Positions 17,279-25,593 of a stretch of 64,000 nucleotides of DNA are shown here, piece after piece. The notes beneath the pieces were generated by a model. That model ran no database searches. It was not told the DNA's origin and was given only the letters and a program-made list of their open reading frames with translations. The stretch comes from Paenibacillus ihbetae (lineage in GTDB: Bacteria > Bacillota > Bacilli > Paenibacillales > Paenibacillaceae). Location: positions 6,426,501 to 6,490,500 of the forward strand of contig NZ_CP016809.1 of assembly GCF_002741055.1 (NCBI RefSeq), read 5' to 3'. Numbering within the stretch: the stretch's first letter is position 1; every line of letters starts with the position of its first letter. Made by a program: the position numbers and the translations under genes.

Positions 17279-17498
17279 ACCTACGGTCGCAAAATGACAA
17301 CATTTTTTTAAAATATATGCACCATCCTATGATGAACGTCTGCGTCAAATAATTGAACTCGATCCCTCTTGGCATGTGGCATGCATTAACGGGATTTAGA
17401 TCATAAATGCCCATTTTAGTAGAATTGCCATCAATCTGCCTACAAAAGATTCCAATCCTCCCGGCGTCCACGTCAATATTGATATCTTTCCTGTCATG
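17279..17498. other. Intergenic region, no supported gene
   Basis: Short frames exist on both strands (for example 17277-17546 minus) but have no ribosome binding site or recognisable motif, and the minus frame runs through the operators. One plus-strand stretch (YDERLRQIIELDPSWHVACIN) looks protein-like but is broken on both sides. Confidence 0.35.
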
Positions 17499-17533
17499 CT
17501 TACTTTTTAGTAAGGACCCTACTTTAAAGTGGG
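17499..17533 (+). promoter_or_regulatory. Two tandem HxlR-type operators
   Basis: CTTACTTTTTAGTAAG (17499-17514) and CCTACTTTAAAGTGGG (17518-17533) resemble the palindrome before the HxlR gene; centres are 19 bp apart, about two helical turns. TTGATA (17479-17484) and TACTTT (17501-17506) form a possible promoter overlapped by the first operator. Confidence 0.65.
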
Positions 17534-17609
17534 TTCTTAACATCATGCAAGGGCGATGCTAAGCTTGAGCTAACCAAATAATGGGGACACGAAAGAGGAG
17601 GAACGACCA

Positions 17610-18341
17610 ATGAAGATTGTTGTGTTTGGAGCGACAGGGAATACAGGGAAGAGAGTGCTGCTACAAGGGATAAAAATGGGTCATGAAATGACCGCTTTTG
17701 TGCGAAATTCGGAGAAACTTTATGAACAACTAGGCGAGCATTCCGCCAAGCATGTGAAGGTTATCGCGGGCGATATGATGGACCCGGTTAGCGTCGGTGA
17801 GGCGCTGGCGCACCAAGACGCCGCTATTCTTGCAGCCGGACATGCGGGGCAGGGAGACGAATTTATTCGGATCGTCGATAACATTATAAGCCAATGTGAA
17901 TCGGTGCCAAGTTTCTCCGGGAGGGTATGGGTAATGGGGGGAGCCGGACTGCTGGATATACCCTATACAGATCTTATCGGCAACAATTTACCCGGCTTCC
18001 CACCTGAATACAGGAATCACAACCGGAACTTCGAAAGGCTGCAGCAGACTGGACTCGATTGGTCCATGATGTGTCCGGGAACCATGACAGTGTCGAGAGA
18101 GCAGCCGGATTCGGTTCCTCTTCTTGTAACAACGGAAACCTTACCCGTTCCGGTTCAAGAGACGATCAAGGAATATTCCGAGGCGGATATTGCCGGTTAC
18201 TTGTTCAGTCGATTTCATGAGCTGAATGTTGCGTATGACGATGTGGTCACATGTATGCTGGAACATCTTGAGCTTGGAGGACCGTTTAATGGAAAAAGGA
18301 TCGGTCTAGCCTATCAAACCCATAATACGACGGTGGGCTAA
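17610..18341 (+). CDS. NAD(P)-binding protein, NmrA/SDR-like
   Basis: A 243-residue atypical short-chain dehydrogenase-like protein. The dinucleotide motif is at the N-terminus (KIVVFGATGNTGKRV); AGDMMDP and RVWVMGGAGLLD follow the NmrA/YwnB pattern. There is no classical YxxxK. Such proteins may be redox sensors or reductases. ATG 17610 follows AAAGAGGAGGAACG. Two HxlR-type operators precede it, and the DUF2269 gene follows after 13 bp, so both are likely targets of the upstream regulator. Confidence 0.85.
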   Translation: MKIVVFGATGNTGKRVLLQGIKMGHEMTAFVRNSEKLYEQLGEHSAKHVKVIAGDMMDPVSVGEALAHQDAAILAAGHAGQGDEFIRIVDNIISQCESVPSFSGRVWVMGGAGLLDIPYTDLIGNNLPGFPPEYRNHNRNFERLQQTGLDWSMMCPGTMTVSREQPDSVPLLVTTETLPVPVQETIKEYSEADIAGYLFSRFHELNVAYDDVVTCMLEHLELGGPFNGKRIGLAYQTHNTTVG

Positions 18342-18354
18342 GGAGGAGGGGACT

Positions 18355-18816
18355 ATGGGTTTGTTTGGAATCCTGCTCGTTTTGCATATATTGGCTTCAA
18401 TCGCTATCATTGGCCCCACTTTCGTGTTGCCCATCATACGAAGGTCCGCCAAGACCGTCGGACAGCTGCACTTTGCATTTGGTATAGCAAACAGACTGTC
18501 TATCCTACCTAAAATCGGCGGGACCGTCCTTATTTTAACCGGGGTTTGGCTTATGATCATAACCAAGATGGGGTTATCCCAGATGTGGCTGAATGTGTCC
18601 ATCCTTTTATCGCTGCTCACGGTCGTCCTGATTGACGGATGGATCGAGCCCCGTTTGAACAAGATCGAGAAGAGCATTTCTGAAAATTACGACCAGGGTA
18701 ATGAAATACCCGCCGAGTTCGGACTGCTGATCAAAAAGAAGCTCGTGCCCATCGAGACGGCAGCGCAGCTGCTGATGATTGCCATACTGGTGCTTATGGT
18801 CATGAAGCCATTTTAA
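18355..18816 (+). CDS. DUF2269-like integral membrane protein
   Basis: A 153-residue protein with four predicted membrane segments (roughly 5-25, 50-70, 75-95, 130-150). The pattern LVLHILASIAIIGPTFVLP and the overall size suggest DUF2269. Function is unknown. AGGAGGGGACT precedes ATG 18355. Co-transcription with the NmrA-like gene suggests a shared response, perhaps redox or aldehyde stress given the HxlR link. Confidence 0.75.
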   Translation: MGLFGILLVLHILASIAIIGPTFVLPIIRRSAKTVGQLHFAFGIANRLSILPKIGGTVLILTGVWLMIITKMGLSQMWLNVSILLSLLTVVLIDGWIEPRLNKIEKSISENYDQGNEIPAEFGLLIKKKLVPIETAAQLLMIAILVLMVMKPF

Positions 18817-18926
18817 AGGGCTGATTGCAGCGTCTTAACGACTTTGTCGTTTAAGCATCAAGCTCATGTCAGTATAATGGATAACAACCTATTTAAAATA
18901 TTGTTGAGGCCAAATTTGGGCCATAG

Positions 18927-18952
18927 AAAGCCGCCATATTGGCGTCTTTTTG
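18927..18952 (+). terminator. Terminator after DUF2269 gene
   Basis: AAAGCCGCCA (18927-18936), 3-nt loop and TGGCGTCTTT (18940-18949), one mismatch, with a T-run. Confidence 0.75.
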
Positions 18953-19051
18953 TGTATCGGTACAAGTTAGGAGATGTGCTCGAACTATAGTATACTATTT
19001 CATGAAATCCTGATTTTTACTTTCATTACATATTGTAAGGGGAGAATCGAT

Positions 19052-19955
19052 ATGAATTAAGATCGATTATCGATGAATTTAGCCGTCAAGTTGATGCAAA
19101 AAATCAAAGACTTTGATACCCAGACAAAGCTGAAAGGCTACCGGGGCAAAGTGGTGCTCATCAGGCAGCGGAATTTGGAAGCCTGGGACGATCAAAGGCT
19201 TCAAGCGGAATCTCTCCGGTTGAAACAAGAAGCACGATCTGGCACACCGTTGGACAAGCTGCTTGTCGATGCCTATGCGCTGGTCTGGCAGCGAAGAGAA
19301 GGCTTGGATTACAACCCTACGATGTCCAGATCATGGCCGCCATCGCTCTTCATGAAGGATTATTGATCGAGCAGCATACCGGCGAAGGAAAAACGCTCTC
19401 TGCGGTTATGCCTGCATATTTAAATGCGTTAACCGGCGAAGGCGTTCATGTGCTGACTGGCACATCGGGATGCGGAGTGGATGGGCCCTATCTATCGTTT
19501 CCTCGGGTTAACGGTAAAATCGGTTAAAGCGGGCATGAGTCTGTTGGAAAAACGGCAAGCGTACGCCGCAGATATAACCTATGTTACGGCCAAAGAAGCA
19601 GGATTCGATTATTTGCGCGACACGATCGCACTAAACGAAGCCGATACCGTGCATCGTCCTTTTCGCTACGTCATCGTCGACGAAGCGGACTCGCTGCTTC
19701 TCGACGAAGCGCGGGTGCCGCTGGTCATCGCCGGTGAGCCGGGCTTTTCCAAGGACAACGATACTCGCTTCGCTGAGGTGGCTCGGCAGCTTGAGCAAGA
19801 TAAGCATTACGATTTCGATGAGTTCAAGCGCAATGTTTATTTGAATGAAGCGGGCGCTGCGAAAGCGGAATCGCTGCTGGGATGCGGCAATTTGTATGAT
19901 AGCCATAATAGTCATTTGCTATCGTCGTTAAATTGCGCGCTGCATGCAAATATGC
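19052..19955 (+). pseudogene. SecA-like ATPase remnant, frameshifted and truncated
   Basis: Three frames together encode the first ~300 residues of a SecA-type translocase ATPase. Seen are a Walker A region ([11 protein letters not shown]), [28 protein letters not shown] and the DEAD-like VDEADSLLLDEARVPL. Four lesions are visible: a start with AAGGGGA followed by ATG AAT TAA at 19052; a frameshift near 19315; a second near 19455 that also removes the region expected to read VNDYL; and loss of homology after LNCALHA near 19950. SecA proteins usually exceed 750 residues. The missing remainder and broken frame mean it cannot function. It is probably an accessory, not the housekeeping, SecA. Confidence 0.85.
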
Positions 19956-20189
19956 TCCAAAAGCTCGGAGGTTCAAACGATCCTGAGGAGTGGGAAAAGT
20001 TCGGCCTGAAGAGCCCTACCTCCACTTGGACTTATATTATCAACGATCAATGCATGGAGTACTTGCAGAATCCCGGTTCATGGAACCCAGGGACGATCAT
20101 TGCATATTGGATTCGCAAGATGTTGAGGCCGGTATTTGGATGGCAAAAATTTTGATCGGGAACGAAGAGGTGGTAAAGGAGCATTTAAT
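19956..20189 (+). other. Unidentified sequence between two pseudogenes
   Basis: The open frame continues from the SecA-like part to a stop at 20155 (CMEYLQNPGSWNPGTI and following), but this stretch does not look like SecA and is not recognised. It may be a remnant of a third gene joined by deletion. Confidence 0.35.
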
Positions 20190-20396
20190 GGACAATCCGA
20201 TACATATTCTCGTTGCCTGGTATCAGGAAGACGGAAAACCTGCCCAATCCTGAAAGCCGGAGATGTGATTGTTACCCATGATGGTGTAAAACACTGGCAT
20301 GGTGCAGCCAAGACGGCTGGTTCGACATATCGCAATCACAGCAGGTACGCCCGAATGGTTGGAACCTGTAACGGATGAGCATTACAACCAATTGTA
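20190..20396 (+). pseudogene. Cupin domain protein, degraded 3' end
   Basis: Pieces in three frames fit the end of a small cupin of the carboxymuconolactone-decarboxylase-associated type: AWYQEDGKPAQ, then LKAGDVIVTHDGVKHWHGAAK in a second frame, then TPEWLEPVTDEHYNQL in a third, ending at TAA 20394-20396. The N-terminal half is missing. Two frameshifts, near 20250 and 20315, make it non-functional. Confidence 0.7.
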
Positions 20397-20555
20397 ATGA
20401 AAAAAATGAAGCGGCAGTTAGCAGCGACGTCCGACCATTTTGATCGGACACCCATTGCACATGATGACGAGGGCTTTGGTGGGAAGGACGTCGCAGCTTT
20501 CGCCGTAGTCGGTCGACTTGGCCAATGCCCCCGTCGGCATCTGTCGGGTACAAGT

Positions 20556-20975
20556 TTATTCGCCTGATTCAGCAAACTTAAGTATTCGATCCCGAATCTC
20601 ATCCCGAACTCTCTGGAATACAGCCCACTTTTCTGCATCTGTACCTTGAGCTTTCGCAGGATCATCAAATCCCCAATGAACCCTTTTTACGGTCGGCGGG
20701 GTAACAGGGCATTTATCTGCAGCATCACCGCACAGCGTTACAACCAAATCCGCGTTGTTCAGTATCTTCGGATCAATCATGTCCGAGGTTTGGTTGGAAA
20801 TATCGATCCCAACCTCATTCATAGCTCGAACAGCATTGGGATTCAGCCCGTGAGCCTCGATACCGGCACTGTATACATTCCAGCTGTCCCCTAGATGCTG
20901 TTTAGCCCAGCCTTCAGCCATCTGACTGCGGCATGAGTTGCCGGTGCAGAGAAAGTAAATGGTTTTCTTTTCCAT
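20556..20975 (-). CDS. arsC: Arsenate reductase, thioredoxin-coupled
   Basis: A 139-residue cytosolic enzyme with a low-molecular-weight phosphatase fold, reducing arsenate to arsenite. The P-loop is C10-TGNSC-R16; C82 and C89 form the redox relay with C10, at the same positions as in Bacillus subtilis ArsC. ATG 20975 follows AAAAGGAGACGATT. It is the last gene of arsR-arsB-arsC and supplies arsenite to the ArsB pump. Confidence 0.95.
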   Translation of the reverse strand: MEKKTIYFLCTGNSCRSQMAEGWAKQHLGDSWNVYSAGIEAHGLNPNAVRAMNEVGIDISNQTSDMIDPKILNNADLVVTLCGDAADKCPVTPPTVKRVHWGFDDPAKAQGTDAEKWAVFQRVRDEIRDRILKFAESGE

Positions 20976-21000
20976 AATGAATCGTCTCCTTTTATATAAA

Positions 21001-22296
21001 CTACAAAACGGCTAACCACAAATAGAGCCCGAGCAAAGTTATAAACAGCGTTGGGATCGTGAGGATAATCCCGGTTTTAAAGTAAGTTCCCCAAGAAATT
21101 TTGACCCCTTTGGTGGAAAGCACATGAAGCCAAAGCAATGTTGCCAGTGAACCGATCGGCGTGATTTTAGGCCCCAAATCAGAGCCGATCACATTAGCAT
21201 AAATTAATGCTTCTCGAATTGCTCCGGACGTCTGGGTAGCGTCGATGGCAAGCGCATCAATCATAACCGTAGGCATATTGTTCATGACAGATGACAGAAG
21301 AGCCGCAATAAACCCCATCCCTATTGTCGCTACAAATAATCCTTGGTCAGCAACGGCTTGTATAACTTGTGAGAGCAAATCTGTAAGCCCCGCGTTTCGG
21401 AGACCATATACCACGACATACATGCCGATGGAGAAAAAGACAATTGCCCACGGAGCTCCTTTAAGGACTTCCTTGGTTGGAACGACACGACTGCGCTGGG
21501 CAAGTAGTAGAAACAAAACAGCTGTGACACCCGCTATAAGGGATACAGGTATACTAAGAAACTCGCTGATAAAGTAACCGATTAAAAGAACAATTAAAAC
21601 ATACCAGGAGATCCGGAACATGAAGGGGTCCTTGATGGCATCGGCAGGCTCCTTCAAACGGGCGGCTTCAAATCGCCGCGGAATACTTTTACGGAAGAAG
21701 AAATACAGGACCAGGATGCTGGCAATTAGTGAAAACAAATTCGGAATGATCATACGGCCGGCGTACTCCGCGAAGCCGATTCCAAAAAAATCAGCGGATA
21801 CGATATTGACCAGGTTGCTTACGACCAGCGGAAGTGAAGTGGTATCGGCGATAAACCCGCTCGCGATTATGAAAGGGAACACCTTGTTCTCATCAAAGTC
21901 AAGTGCCCTTACCATGGCCAATACGATCGGTGTCAAAATGAGTGCTGCTCCGTCATTCGCAAAAAAGGCGGCAACAACAGCCCCCAAAATGCTAACATAT
22001 ACAAACATGCGGATTCCGTTTTCTTGTGCAGCGCGTGCCATATGTAGGGCAGCCCACTCAAAGAATCCGACCCTGTCTAAAATTAGAGAGATGATGATGA
22101 TCGCTACGAATGCTAATGTGGCATTCCATACAATTTGGGTTACATCCCAAACGTCTTGAATGCTAACTACTCCTGCAAGTAACGCTAGCACAGCACCGCC
22201 GCAGGCCGACCATCCGATGGATAAATTTCTAGGCTGCCAGATGACCAAGGCCAGGGTGATCAAAAAAATGAGACATGCTAATACAACAGTTACCAT
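21001..22296 (-). CDS. arsB: Arsenite efflux membrane protein ArsB
   Basis: A 431-residue membrane protein with about twelve hydrophobic segments, of the ArsB type rather than Acr3. The pattern [27 protein letters not shown] and [11 protein letters not shown] is typical of the ArsB/NhaD ion-transporter superfamily. It exports arsenite or antimonite driven by membrane potential. ATG 22296 follows AACGGAGGACGAG. It ends 25 bp before arsC. A 126-bp gap to arsR holds a second ArsR-type operator, so arsBC may have its own promoter. Confidence 0.95.
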   Translation of the reverse strand: MVTVVLACLIFLITLALVIWQPRNLSIGWSACGGAVLALLAGVVSIQDVWDVTQIVWNATLAFVAIIIISLILDRVGFFEWAALHMARAAQENGIRMFVYVSILGAVVAAFFANDGAALILTPIVLAMVRALDFDENKVFPFIIASGFIADTTSLPLVVSNLVNIVSADFFGIGFAEYAGRMIIPNLFSLIASILVLYFFFRKSIPRRFEAARLKEPADAIKDPFMFRISWYVLIVLLIGYFISEFLSIPVSLIAGVTAVLFLLLAQRSRVVPTKEVLKGAPWAIVFFSIGMYVVVYGLRNAGLTDLLSQVIQAVADQGLFVATIGMGFIAALLSSVMNNMPTVMIDALAIDATQTSGAIREALIYANVIGSDLGPKITPIGSLATLLWLHVLSTKGVKISWGTYFKTGIILTIPTLFITLLGLYLWLAVL

Positions 22297-22348
22297 CTCG
22301 TCCTCCGTTTATTGCGAAAGTCTTTGTCATCGATGAACATCGCGAATC

Positions 22349-22373
22349 ATTATATAACTATATACTTATATAA
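22349..22373 (-). promoter_or_regulatory. Predicted ArsR operator before arsB
   Basis: ATTATATAA (22349-22357) and TTATATAA (22366-22373) in an AT-rich block resemble the elements upstream of arsR. This suggests separate arsenite-responsive control of arsBC. Confidence 0.5.
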
Positions 22374-22422
22374 ACAACTATAAACAACAAGAAATAACTG
22401 ACTTCAGGATGTTGCAATGGTC

Positions 22423-22749
22423 TTACTTGCAAACCGTAACTATTCCTTTCTTGTTAAGTGCGGCTAGAATGGCCATAGAATCAGGCGTATAATCGAGTAC
22501 CGACTTAATATACGGCGGAACATCTACGCTCAAGGAATAATATACCCACTGACCGCGTTTGTCTTCCTTTACAAGGCCTTGGGATTTTAACTTCCTTAAA
22601 TGCTGACTTACGCCCGGTTGAGAAATCTCCAGGACATCAACGAGCTCGCATACGCAATATTCCCGCTCCTTCAACAAGGATAGAATGGTGAGACGGGTAC
22701 CATCGCTTAGCAGCTTCAACTTATCAGCCATTTGGTGGATCTGCTCCAA
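22423..22749 (-). CDS. arsR: ArsR family arsenical-responsive repressor
   Basis: A 108-residue winged-helix SmtB/ArsR protein. The helix before the HTH carries C32 and C34 (REYCVCELVDV), which match the ELCVCDLC metalloid site, although the third cysteine position is valine. The recognition helix is ISQPGVSQHLRKLK. Arsenite binding releases DNA. ATG 22749 follows AAGGAGGCGTTGG. Predicted operators lie upstream and before arsB. Confidence 0.93.
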   Translation of the reverse strand: MEQIHQMADKLKLLSDGTRLTILSLLKEREYCVCELVDVLEISQPGVSQHLRKLKSQGLVKEDKRGQWVYYSLSVDVPPYIKSVLDYTPDSMAILAALNKKGIVTVCK

Positions 22750-22778
22750 GCCAACGCCTCCTTATCGGTTTAAAGATC

Positions 22779-22804
22779 ATTATATAAGTGAACGATTATA
22801 TAAT
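22779..22804 (-). promoter_or_regulatory. Predicted ArsR operator before arsR
   Basis: ATTATATAA (22779-22787) and ATTATATAAT (22795-22804) are separated by seven bases. Each half is nearly self-complementary, as in typical ArsR/SmtB sites. Confidence 0.55.
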
Positions 22805-22861
22805 ATTCGGATTCCAATAAAAAATCAAATGAAAGAAAATTTTTTTCATCTCCAAAATAAC

Positions 22862-22892
22862 ATTTGCATTTTGCAAATTATTCGTGTATAAA
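22862..22892 (+). promoter_or_regulatory. Promoter and operator of the MarR-arsM operon
   Basis: TTGCAT (22864-22869), 17-bp spacer and TATAAA (22887-22892). ATTTGCA-TTT-TGCAAAT (22862-22878) is a perfect inverted repeat covering the -35, as expected for steric repression. A related site recurs at 23383. Confidence 0.7.
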
Positions 22893-22914
22893 TGAATCAA
22901 GAGGTGAACAGAAC

Positions 22915-23364
22915 ATGGAAAGCACTCGCGAACTATTTCAGATTATGACACGCCGTTTCGGCTTATTGAACAAAAACTGCTGCACTGTGGGTGGAAATGA
23001 TATCACTCCTGTCCAAAGTCATATTTTGTTTGAAGTCGACCGTCAGCATCATCCTTCGATCCAGCAAATCGCAGATACTTTGGGGACTGATATTACAACA
23101 TTCAGCAGACAAGTACAGTCTCTAATCAAAATGAATTTAATTAAAAAGACGCCTGATCCTACTGATCGACGGATATCCATACTCACCTTAACGGTCGAGG
23201 GCAAATACGTAGCTACCACGATCGACCAGCAAATGAATGCTTATTTTGATGAAGTATTCTCATTTATGACCGAATTTGAGAAAGAGACGGTCCTTCGCTC
23301 CATCAAGCTAATGAATGAGGCCATGGCTAAATCGGATAATTGCTGCAACCCCATTATCGGTTAA
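22915..23364 (+). CDS. MarR family regulator with paired cysteines
   Basis: A 149-residue MarR-type winged-helix protein: SIQQIADTLGTDITTFSRQVQSLI recognition region and DPTDRRISILTLT wing. Vicinal cysteines occur at both ends (C22-C23 and C143-C144), suitable for binding trivalent arsenic, so it may be an arsenite-responsive regulator unrelated to ArsR. That is inference. ATG 22915 follows AGAGGTGAACAGA. Its predicted operator lies at its own promoter and again before the next gene. Confidence 0.85.
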   Translation: MESTRELFQIMTRRFGLLNKNCCTVGGNDITPVQSHILFEVDRQHHPSIQQIADTLGTDITTFSRQVQSLIKMNLIKKTPDPTDRRISILTLTVEGKYVATTIDQQMNAYFDEVFSFMTEFEKETVLRSIKLMNEAMAKSDNCCNPIIG

Positions 23365-23382
23365 ATTTTTTTAACCTCAATT

Positions 23383-23399
23383 ACTTGCAAAGTGCAATT
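23383..23399 (+). promoter_or_regulatory. Second MarR-type operator, before the monooxygenase gene
   Basis: ACTTGCA-AAG-TGCAATT has the same 7-3-7 layout as the site at 22862, with one arm mismatch. No convincing -10 follows, so it may act as a second binding site or roadblock. Confidence 0.5.
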
Positions 23400-23418
23400 A
23401 ATAAGGGGAGGTAATAAG

Positions 23419-24489
23419 ATGGCATCAGAATTAGATGCAATAGTTATCGGAGGCGGGCAAGCCGGTCTTGCATCCGGGTATTACTTGAAGAAAAACGGAC
23501 TGAAATTTTTGATCCTGGAAGCAGGCGAGCATGCAACGGGGTCCTGGCCAAATTATTACGATAGTTTAAAGCTGTTTTCGCCTGTAAGGCTGTCCTCATT
23601 GCCAGGGATGAGGATATCCGGGGCTGCAACCCACTATCCGTCCCGAAATGAAGTGATTCAGTACCTTAAAGCGTATGCCCAGCGTTTGGACTTACCGATT
23701 CGAACGAATCAAAGAGTTATTGCCGTGGAGAAAACAGAGAACGGTTTTTCTGTCCAGGCAGCAGCAGGAGACGTCTATCTGGCCCGCACGATCATCAATG
23801 CGACAGGTTCCTTTCATAATCCACATACGCCTGACATAAACGGAGCGGAGGTTTTTCAAGGGGAAATCCTGCACTCTTCCGCGTATCGAAATCCGACTCG
23901 TTACCGGGGACAACGAGTCGTGGTCGTTGGGCGTGGGAATTCTGCGGTTCAAATTGCGGTCGAGCTTGCTGACAACAGCCATACATCGCTTGCTGTGCTT
24001 CGGCCCGTTCAACTTACGAAAACAAAAGTACTAGGAATTGATCTGCACTTTTGGCTTAGAGCCGTCGGTTTGGATACATTTCCTTTCTGGAGATTCGGCA
24101 AAAAGCCGCCAATCCCGAATTCCGTTGCCGACTTGGATGATTACCGTGCACGATTAAAGGCTCGGAAGCCAGATCAAAGGTTGATATTTACCTCTTTTTA
24201 CGCCGAGGGCGTCATCTGGCCAGATGGAACGAAAGAACCGGTAGATACCGTCATTTTTGCGACCGGCTATCGCCCCAATCTATCTAACCTGCAACCCATC
24301 GGGGCACTTGACATTGAGGGAAAACCGACCCATAAAGCAGGAATAAGCCTTACGGTTCCAGGACTTTATTATGTCGGTTTAGAAGGACAGCGTTCCTTTG
24401 CTTCCGCAACATTAAGGGGGGTGGGGCCGGACGCGAAATACGTTGTACGCAAGCTTATGCGTTATTTGAAAATAAGAAATCATTTGTAG
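23419..24489 (+). CDS. Flavin-containing monooxygenase, ArsO-like
   Basis: A 356-residue FAD/NAD(P)-dependent oxidoreductase. The FAD Rossmann motif is at the N-terminus (AIVIGGGQAGLASGYYL), a second nucleotide motif is central (VVVVGRGNSAVQIAVEL), and ATG near residue 290 (TVIFATGYRPN) is typical of CzcO/FMO proteins. ArsO-like members occur in arsenic operons, and their substrate is not firmly known. ATG 23419 follows AAGGGGAGGTAATAAG. Next comes a 58-residue Cys protein, then arsM. Confidence 0.85.
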   Translation: MASELDAIVIGGGQAGLASGYYLKKNGLKFLILEAGEHATGSWPNYYDSLKLFSPVRLSSLPGMRISGAATHYPSRNEVIQYLKAYAQRLDLPIRTNQRVIAVEKTENGFSVQAAAGDVYLARTIINATGSFHNPHTPDINGAEVFQGEILHSSAYRNPTRYRGQRVVVVGRGNSAVQIAVELADNSHTSLAVLRPVQLTKTKVLGIDLHFWLRAVGLDTFPFWRFGKKPPIPNSVADLDDYRARLKARKPDQRLIFTSFYAEGVIWPDGTKEPVDTVIFATGYRPNLSNLQPIGALDIEGKPTHKAGISLTVPGLYYVGLEGQRSFASATLRGVGPDAKYVVRKLMRYLKIRNHL

Positions 24490-24503
24490 GGAGGGTATTA
24501 CCT

Positions 24504-24680
24504 ATGTATTTAAATTGGTGGGCCGAAGAATATCTTTTGAAACAGCAGCAGCTCGAAATTGAGCGCTCCGTAAGGGAAGCCTGGAAATGGAAGGAGCCAA
24601 AGGAGGGAGTGTTGAACCAACTTCTTTGGAGACGGCAACCTACGAATACAATAGCCTGTTGTGCACCTAGCTGTTGCTGA
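24504..24680 (+). CDS. Small protein with C-terminal CC-APS-CC motif
   Basis: A 58-residue protein, ATG 24504 to TGA 24680, with AGGGAGGGT nine bases upstream. It starts MYLNWWAEEYLLKQQQLEIE, is tryptophan-rich and probably helical, and ends with C52-C53 and C57-C58 as the last residues. There is no signal peptide or membrane segment. The gene lies 14 bp after the ArsO-like gene and 33 bp before arsM. A vicinal-dithiol tail in an arsenic operon suggests a small arsenite-binding or shuttle protein. I know of no named family. Confidence 0.8.
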   Translation: MYLNWWAEEYLLKQQQLEIERSVREAWKWKEPKEGVLNQLLWRRQPTNTIACCAPSCC

Positions 24681-24713
24681 TTGTATAAAAAACTTGAAGG
24701 AGAGAGGATATCT

Positions 24714-25526
24714 ATGAATCAAGTAACGAAGGATCAAATCCGTCAGAATGTGCGTAACCGTTATAAACAAGTGGCTGTTCAAGAAAGTTATGCCGGTTCA
24801 TGTTGTCAAACCGACACGCAAGCAACCAGCTGCTGCAGCACACCTTCCGACTTCAATTCGATCTCCAGTAAGCTTGGATATTCGAATGATGAACTAAGCG
24901 CGGTGCCTGAAGGTGCAAATCTTGGTTTGGGGTGCGGCAATCCCCAAGCTATTGCGTCATTAAAGCCTGGTGAAGTCGTACTCGACTTAGGCAGCGGCGG
25001 GGGCTTTGACTGTTTCTTAGCGGCCCGGCAGGTGGGGGAGACCGGTAAAGTGATCGGCGTTGACATGACACCTGAAATGGTTAGCCGTGCACGTAACAAT
25101 GCTATTAGAGGGGAGTATTCGAATACAGATTTTCGTTTAGGAGAAATTGAGCATCTTCCTGTTGCTGATAACACCGTGGATGTCATCATTTCAAACTGTG
25201 TTATCAACCTCTCGCCAGATAAGCAGCAGGTGTTTAATGATTCGTTTCGTGTTCTTAAAAGTGGCGGCCGACTGGCGATTTCCGATATTGTGACAACAGC
25301 CGTGCTTCCTTCAGAAATAAAGAATGACTTGGATGAACTGTATTCAGGCTGCATATCAGGAGCATCTTCAATCAGCGAGATATATACCATGCTTCAACAA
25401 AGCATATATACCGATATCTCCATCGAACCGAAGGATGAGTCCAAAGCTTTTATTAAAGATTGGGTTCAAGGATCGAATATCGAGGATTACATCGTATCAG
25501 CTGTAATCAAGGCAAGTAAGCCCTAA
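24714..25526 (+). CDS. arsM: Arsenite S-adenosylmethionine methyltransferase
   Basis: A 270-residue enzyme that methylates As(III), giving methylated or volatile species. SAM motif I is VLDLGSGGGFDCF, followed by VIGVDMTPEMV. The conserved arsenic-binding cysteines are C74 (GLGCGNP), C162 (SNCVINL) and C213 (SGCISGA), matching the three of known ArsM proteins. Two additional pairs, C30-C31 and C40-C41, occur near the N-terminus. ATG 24714 is set by AAGGAGAGAGG; a TTG at 24681 is less likely. Confidence 0.93.
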   Translation: MNQVTKDQIRQNVRNRYKQVAVQESYAGSCCQTDTQATSCCSTPSDFNSISSKLGYSNDELSAVPEGANLGLGCGNPQAIASLKPGEVVLDLGSGGGFDCFLAARQVGETGKVIGVDMTPEMVSRARNNAIRGEYSNTDFRLGEIEHLPVADNTVDVIISNCVINLSPDKQQVFNDSFRVLKSGGRLAISDIVTTAVLPSEIKNDLDELYSGCISGASSISEIYTMLQQSIYTDISIEPKDESKAFIKDWVQGSNIEDYIVSAVIKASKP

Positions 25527-25562
25527 CACGGAGGGGAAGTCGGCGTTTTTAGAGAAAGAGGA

Positions 25563-25591
25563 GTTGAAGTTTCAGAGAGAGAAACTTCAAC
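25563..25591. terminator. Hairpin between arsM and lysR-type gene
   Basis: A perfect 11-bp stem, GTTGAAGTTTC (25563-25573) and GAAACTTCAAC (25581-25591), loop AGAGAGA. It lies between convergent genes and probably ends both transcripts, though neither side has a clear T-run. Confidence 0.6.
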
Positions 25592-25593
25592 CA

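Noticed and set aside
17277..17546. 89-codon minus-strand frame between the HxlR and NmrA-like genes
   Set aside because: No ribosome binding site; it runs through the terminator and both operators and has no motif.
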